The translations under genes and the position numbers were made by a program. Shown here in pieces: positions 5,501-8,350 of a stretch of DNA of 8,350 nucleotides. Below the pieces are notes generated by a model that searched no databases, was not told the DNA's origin, and saw nothing but the letters and a program-made list of their open reading frames with translations. The stretch's first letter is position 1. Each line of letters starts with the position of its first letter. Source of the DNA: Candidatus Bathyarchaeota archaeon (GTDB lineage Archaea > Thermoproteota > Bathyarchaeia > Hecatellales > Hecatellaceae); contig DAOVDL010000022.1 in assembly GCA_030669485.1 (NCBI GenBank), forward strand, positions 1 through 8,350, given 5' to 3'.

Positions 5501-6508
5501 TCAACTACCTATTATCTTATCGTAGAAGCTTGTGTCGAATATATCTTCCTCTGTTAGTAGGTTATCTGTGGAGCCAAGAGAGTACAGAACCCTCGCATAC
5601 TCAAGGGTGATATCCATCCCTACATGAGGATCAACAACCCATACTCCATCCCACTTCTCAAGTGAGTAGATCACCTGATCTAACTCCCAACCAACCTTCT
5701 TAGTGAATATTTCAGCTGCTTCATCAGGATGATCTATGTTATACTGCGTTGCCCTCATATGCGTTCTAATTATCTGTTCAACCATGTCAGGCTGTTCACG
5801 GATGAGCTCCCCGCTCACAACTAAGCAGCAACACGTATGACTCGGCCACATCTCACCGGAGGCAAGAACCAATATTCCACTTCCCTCCAACTCCGCTATA
5901 ACTGGAGCGGGGTGAGGGAGGAAGACTCCATCAACTGCCCCTGCACCGATAGCTGTAATAGCATCACCCGGCGAGATCATAGGCACGATATCCAGATCTT
6001 CAGCAGGATCTATCCCATTGTCAATGAGCCACTTCTTCAACACGGTATCCTGAATGGAACCCGGCGGGTATGTGGCGATCTTCAACCCCTCCAAGGAAGA
6101 TGGTCCTGTAAACGGAATACTCGGTCTCAGAACCAGATGAGAACCTTGGGTTTGAACGTTCGCCACTATCTTTGCGTCCAAACCCTTATCTATAGCGACA
6201 ATGGGCGGCGTGGCTCCAACATAGGCGATGTCCAAGTCGCCTGCCAGCATTGCCTGCATCTCAGGTGGCCCCGACCCAAATTCATAGTCGGTGATCTCCC
6301 CCACACCAAACTTGGCAAGATCCTCCACCCACCAACCCTTCTCCATAGCTGTCATATGGGCAATTTGATGTGTATTAGGCTGATAACCTATCCTCAAATG
6401 TTTCATCGACGGTTTAGCCGTCGAATAGTAGAATGCCGCTCCACCGATTGCTCCAACTACCAGAATTGCAACAACGATGTAGACCCATACTCTCCTACTT
6501 TGACTCAT
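5501..6508 (-). CDS. NitT/TauT-family ABC transporter, substrate-binding protein
   Basis: A 335-residue SsuA/TauA/NMT1-like solute-binding protein. Residues about 7-27 (VWVYIVVAILVVGAIGG) form one hydrophobic helix after a basic start, so it is exported and probably stays anchored; I see no lipobox cysteine. The mature part begins LRIGYQPNTHQIAHM, the usual first strand and ligand loop. It continues with PPEMQAMLAGDLDIAYVG, GLKIATYPPGSIQDTVLKKWL and GAVDGVFLPHPAPVIAE, all typical of the family. A triple cysteine (WPSHTCCCLVV, about residues 222-231) stands out. Substrate is unknown: the family takes nitrate, sulfonates, taurine, thiamine precursors and others. Start: ATG 6508 is preferred over TTG 6514 because GGTGG (6519-6515) lies 6 nt ahead of the ATG and abuts the TTG. 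First gene of the operon with the permease, divergent from the HTH gene. Confidence 0.9.
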   Translation of the reverse strand: MSQSRRVWVYIVVAILVVGAIGGAAFYYSTAKPSMKHLRIGYQPNTHQIAHMTAMEKGWWVEDLAKFGVGEITDYEFGSGPPEMQAMLAGDLDIAYVGATPPIVAIDKGLDAKIVANVQTQGSHLVLRPSIPFTGPSSLEGLKIATYPPGSIQDTVLKKWLIDNGIDPAEDLDIVPMISPGDAITAIGAGAVDGVFLPHPAPVIAELEGSGILVLASGEMWPSHTCCCLVVSGELIREQPDMVEQIIRTHMRATQYNIDHPDEAAEIFTKKVGWELDQVIYSLEKWDGVWVVDPHVGMDITLEYARVLYSLGSTDNLLTEEDIFDTSFYDKIIGS

Positions 6509-6584
6509 CCTCAACCACCCAGATTTAACTCCGAAACCCTCTAAGTAGGGGCCTGAGCTTCAACACTCATATGACTTGGGACAC

Positions 6585-6592
6585 TTATTTAA
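6585..6592 (-). promoter_or_regulatory. Putative TATA box for the binding-protein/permease operon
   Basis: TTAAATAA on the minus strand would start transcription near 6562, giving a leader of about 50 nt before ATG 6508. It lies back to back with the HTH gene promoter in the 156-nt divergent region, where a regulator could control both directions. Confidence 0.4.
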
Positions 6593-6628
6593 GATTTCCA
6601 TCACTGCCAAAATTTAACCCAAAAAGGA

Positions 6629-6639
6629 AAATATTTTAT
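6629..6639 (+). promoter_or_regulatory. Putative TATA box for the HTH regulator gene
   Basis: AAATATTTTAT, preceded by a purine-rich GGA that could serve as BRE, is centred about 31 nt before ATG 6665. The predicted transcript start is within a few bases of the ATG, and no SD is present, so a leaderless mRNA is likely. Confidence 0.55.
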
Positions 6640-6664
6640 CCAAGCCTATACAATAACGCCCTAT

Positions 6665-7150
6665 ATGCTATCCAAAAGGATACTTAAAACAGACTTCAAA
6701 ACAGCATTAGAAACGGAGCTGAAACAGCGAGGCATGAGCATAAAAGAACTCGCAGAGAAAGCAAGAGTACCCAACGCAACCATCTACAAAATAACATCCG
6801 GCAAAAGAGACCCCAGACTCTCAACCCTGAAAAAAATCCTTGAAGTCCTCGAACCCAAAGAAGCCTTCATAGCAATAATTGCCGCAAGATTCCTACTGGA
6901 CGAACTAAAAAACACCGAAATTGAAATCGACGGCAAAAAATTCAAAATAAAAGAATACTCCGCAAACACCATCGAAGACTGCATAGCCTCCGCCATCCTA
7001 GCTGAAAAAGAAGGCGCCCAAGGAATCGTCTGCGCACCCATCCTCTCCTCCCTCATAGAAAGAATCGTCGACATCCCAGTAGCAATAATAAAACCCAAAG
7101 GAACCGCCCTAAAAGACGCCATCAACAGCATCACAAAAAAGATCACCTAA
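6665..7150 (+). CDS. HTH (XRE/Cro-type) transcriptional regulator with C-terminal sensor-like domain
   Basis: A 161-residue two-domain protein. Residues about 12-62 are an XRE-type helix-turn-helix: MSIKELAEKARVPNATIYKI with the recognition helix near 37-46, then SGKRDPRLSTLKKIL. A linker (EIDGKKFKIKEY) leads to residues about 97-157 (NTIEDCIASAILAEKEGAQG, IVCAPI, IPVAIIKP, ALKDAINSI). That alternating helix/strand pattern resembles the ligand-sensing N-terminal domain of PrpR-type activators (PrpR_N), including the conserved step into the IPV strand; this similarity is my inference. Probable job: ligand-responsive control of nearby genes, the divergent ABC importer operon being the obvious candidate. 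Odd: 21 of 22 lysine codons are AAA, and the coding strand is extremely A/C-rich, unlike its neighbours, where AAG is common. This suggests foreign origin or an unusual mutational history. Confidence 0.8.
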   Translation: MLSKRILKTDFKTALETELKQRGMSIKELAEKARVPNATIYKITSGKRDPRLSTLKKILEVLEPKEAFIAIIAARFLLDELKNTEIEIDGKKFKIKEYSANTIEDCIASAILAEKEGAQGIVCAPILSSLIERIVDIPVAIIKPKGTALKDAINSITKKIT

Positions 7151-7230
7151 CCCAACCCCAAAAACAAAGCAAACCACACAAACAAACCGTACAAACACCA
7201 CCCCCCACCCCATCCCAAAACAGCCCCAAA
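7151..7230. other. A/C-only spacer between HTH and VIT1-like genes
   Basis: Of 80 plus-strand bases only 5 are G or T; the rest are A or C. It begins right after the HTH stop codon and holds no ORF or RNA gene I can see. On the minus strand it reads as G/T-rich. T-runs there (7173-7160, TTT-GC-TTT-G-TTTTT) could terminate transcripts of the VIT1-like gene. Confidence 0.6.
7201..7227 (-). other. Canonical G-quadruplex motif (C-rich i-motif on +)
   Basis: Read on the minus strand there are four G-runs: GGGG (7227-7224), GGG (7216-7214), GGGG (7211-7208) and GGGGGG (7206-7201). The loops are 7, 2 and 1 nt, which fits the standard G3+N1-7 rule. It lies 15 nt beyond the stop of the minus-strand VIT1-like gene, hence in its 3' untranslated region, where it might act in termination or RNA stability. 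Folding is predicted from the rule only. Confidence 0.6.
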
Positions 7231-7242
7231 TCTATTTGAAAC

Positions 7243-7863
7243 CTATACAACCGCCCTCAGGAGGAGAAGAATTACAGCTATGACCACCCCAGCTGCAGCC
7301 ATCTTGGTGCCGTGGAGAAGAATGTTCTCCTTTGAAGTTCTCCCCAAGAAAATGCCGATGAGGAAGAGGATAATCATAGTTATCGCCACTGAGATGTAGA
7401 CCGCTATATCAACGGACAGAAAGCCTGCACGTGCAACGAAGAAAGGCGATATAACTATTATAGCCGCAGCAACAGGAGAGACACCATTAACGAAGGCTAC
7501 CCAGATGGTGGCACCTCGGGCAGCCCGGTCAAGGCGAGAATTCTTCAAGTCAGTGAAGAGAGCGTCTTCAAGCTCCTTCAACGAACGTGTCCTCTCAGCC
7601 TTCTCAGCCATATAAGCACTCCAGACACCAGAAAGCCCCAACGCTATGCTCACCCCAATACCAGCACTTAAAATGAAGCCTGGATCAGGCAGCCCCACCG
7701 CATAAGCGCCTAGAACCAAGCCGAGTGCTGTGAGGACACCGTCAAAAGCATTCAACACAAAATATCTGCGGGCTATCGCCCCTACCTTAGCAACCTTCAT
7801 ATCTCTCCTTAACTGTTTGAAGGAACCCTTTACAGACCCTGCCTTCTGACGGATAGACTGCAT
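7243..7863 (-). CDS. VIT1/CCC1-family membrane protein (putative Fe2+/Mn2+ transporter)
   Basis: A small integral membrane protein of the vacuolar-iron-transporter family (archaeal TIGR00267-like). Relatives move Fe2+ or Mn2+ across membranes; direction and metal are not shown here. Seen: ARRYFVLNAFDGVLTALGLVLGAYAVG (given as its core FVLNAFDGVLTALG), the first helix with the family Asp, then GIGVSIALGLSGVWSAYMAEKAE with the charged cytoplasmic helix (RTRSLKELEDAL), and three further hydrophobic helices ending ILLLLRAVV. About five membrane segments in all. Start is uncertain: the frame is open to 7995, but residues before 7863 look non-coding. ATG 7863 (206 residues) has a weak GGAAG; ATG 7800 (185 residues) has AAGGAG 4 nt ahead and starts 10 residues before ARRYF, closer to family length. 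I list 7863 because the codons between the two encode a basic amphipathic stretch. It is convergent with the HTH gene. Confidence 0.8.
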   Translation of the reverse strand: MQSIRQKAGSVKGSFKQLRRDMKVAKVGAIARRYFVLNAFDGVLTALGLVLGAYAVGLPDPGFILSAGIGVSIALGLSGVWSAYMAEKAERTRSLKELEDALFTDLKNSRLDRAARGATIWVAFVNGVSPVAAAIIVISPFFVARAGFLSVDIAVYISVAITMIILFLIGIFLGRTSKENILLHGTKMAAAGVVIAVILLLLRAVV

Positions 7864-7897
7864 AATCTTCCGAGATGCTCCCCATACAACATTACGA

Positions 7898-7903
7898 CAT
7901 AAA
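7898..7903 (-). promoter_or_regulatory. Putative TATA box for the VIT1-like gene
   Basis: TTTATG on the minus strand would place transcription start near 7874, 11 nt before ATG 7863. This argues that codons upstream of 7863 are not translated. It does not decide between ATG 7863 and ATG 7800. Confidence 0.35.
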
Positions 7904-8150
7904 GGCCCATCCCAGCCTTCGAGGCTCTGATGTAGCCACGGTTGAGAGAATACATATAGAGGAGAAATGTGGAGACCGTGCTGGAATATACACACTTTGC
8001 AATTTTGCGTATGCCCTACAAATTTCCAATTCTACCATTAAAGATGGAAATACATTCATCTATATTGCTCTAGAATATATATGGATTTCCCGAAAAATAC
8101 CTGAAATTAGCTGGAATAAGCTCATTTTTAGGTTAAAATAATCTTTAAAG

Positions 8151-8159
8151 CTTATATAA
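8151..8159 (+). promoter_or_regulatory. TATA box for the gene at 8176
   Basis: CTTATATAA is centred about 21-22 nt before ATG 8176, preceded by an A-rich BRE-like stretch. The predicted transcription start falls at or next to the ATG, and no SD is visible, so a leaderless mRNA is expected. Confidence 0.6.
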
Positions 8160-8175
8160 TCCAGAGCCAAAAATC

Positions 8176-8350
8176 ATGTCTAGAGCTAGCGGAGATTCCA
8201 CTCCTAGAGGATCTGAGAAGATGTCTATAGACAGAAAGCAGAAGGAGATCAGAAAAACGGTTGAGGCTGTCTTTAAAGCTCAGAGGATGATTCAAGAAGC
8301 CATGAGAGATCATCTTGAAGTCATTGAGGACATAAGAGCATCCTTTGAGT
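8176..8350 (+). CDS. Unidentified helical protein, 3' end outside window
   Basis: The first 58 codons of a gene that runs off the right edge. ATG 8176 is chosen for its clear TATA box at leaderless spacing; a second ATG lies at codon 16 (8221), after a Ser/Gly/Thr-rich, probably disordered N-terminus. From residue about 17 the protein is strongly helical and charged: DRKQKEIRKTVEAVFKAQRM then EAMRDHLEVIEDIRASFE. Hydrophobic residues repeat every three to four positions, suggesting a coiled coil or helical bundle. There is no signal peptide or membrane segment in the visible part. I do not recognise the family. Helical proteins of this look include small division or chromatin-associated factors, but nothing here identifies one. 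Confidence 0.6.
   Translation, partial: MSRASGDSTPRGSEKMSIDRKQKEIRKTVEAVFKAQRMIQEAMRDHLEVIEDIRASFE

Larger units (their letters stand above)
7864..8175. other. AT-rich intergenic region with divergent promoters
   Basis: 312 nt without a convincing gene. Contents: next to the VIT1-like start a minus-strand TATA candidate; a small perfect hairpin AGCCT-TCG-AGGCT (7914-7926); then from about 7980 an AT-rich stretch with many TATA-like tracts (for example 8070-8084) but no second clear start; and finally the TATA box of the 8176 gene. An open frame at 7875-8141 (+) has no SD, no promoter and no protein-like composition. No tRNA or C/D-box pattern was convincing. Confidence 0.5.

Noticed and set aside
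5837..6544. 235-codon open frame on + opposite the binding-protein gene
   Set aside because: It is a mirror of the binding-protein gene, whose family motifs are clear on the minus strand. The translation is rich in Arg, Cys, His and Ser with no recognisable domain.
7914..7940. Possible tRNA arm or C/D-box RNA at the AGCCTTCGAGGCT hairpin
   Set aside because: Only one 5-bp stem with a 3-nt loop; no cloverleaf, and no paired C and D boxes.
7864..7995. N-terminal extension of the VIT1-like protein to 7995
   Set aside because: The 44 extra residues do not look like the family or a membrane leader, and the likely TATA box lies inside this stretch.
7875..8141. 88-codon open frame on + across the intergenic region before 8176
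   Set aside because: It overlaps the start of the VIT1-like gene, has no SD or promoter at the right spacing, and its composition simply follows AT-rich non-coding DNA.

Overview
The window looks like a piece of an archaeal chromosome, most likely from the TACK side (a Bathyarchaeia-like or related lineage). This is inferred from gene content and signals: an ESCRT-III/CdvB-type division protein, a tetrahydromethanopterin methyltransferase subunit (MtrH), a fused Fae-Hps enzyme, TATA-box promoters about 25-30 nt ahead of predicted transcript starts, a mix of leaderless genes and genes with GGTGA-type Shine-Dalgarno (SD) sites, and frequent GTG/TTG starts. No rRNA, tRNA, CRISPR array or complete insertion sequence was recognised.

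Layout. Bases 2-484 (+) are the 3' part of a Snf7/CdvB-like gene, convergent with ilvE (499-1419, -). ilvE is divergent from mtrH (1545-2444, +). A hairpin/T-run terminator and a promoter separate mtrH from the bifunctional fae-hps gene (+). Its real 5' end lies about 110 nt upstream of the first in-frame ATG, at an apparent ACG start (2550-3734). After a 189-nt gap come the three parts of a NitT/TauT-type ABC importer in an unusual arrangement: the ATPase on + (3924-4697), and the permease (4709-5497) and substrate-binding protein (5501-6508) as a minus-strand operon converging on it. Divergent from that operon is a leaderless HTH regulator with a C-terminal sensor-like domain (6665-7150, +). 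It faces a VIT1/CCC1-type membrane protein (7243-7863, -). A 312-nt AT-rich gap follows, then the 5' end of an unidentified helical protein (8176 to the window edge).

How the genes may work together. MtrH and Fae-Hps both act on C1 units carried on tetrahydromethanopterin (H4MPT): MtrH moves methyl groups between H4MPT and a corrinoid, Fae condenses formaldehyde with H4MPT, and Hps links formaldehyde to ribulose 5-phosphate. No other Mtr subunit is present here, so MtrH probably serves a soluble corrinoid protein encoded elsewhere rather than the membrane Mtr complex. The ABC importer's substrate cannot be read from the sequence. A link to C1 metabolism is possible but unproven.

The most notable points are the missing canonical start of fae-hps, a 570-nt block (HTH gene plus downstream spacer) with extreme A/C strand bias and AAA-only lysine use, a canonical G-quadruplex motif between the HTH and VIT1 genes, and the split, convergent ABC transporter. 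I see no clear sign of a wholly new multi-gene system.
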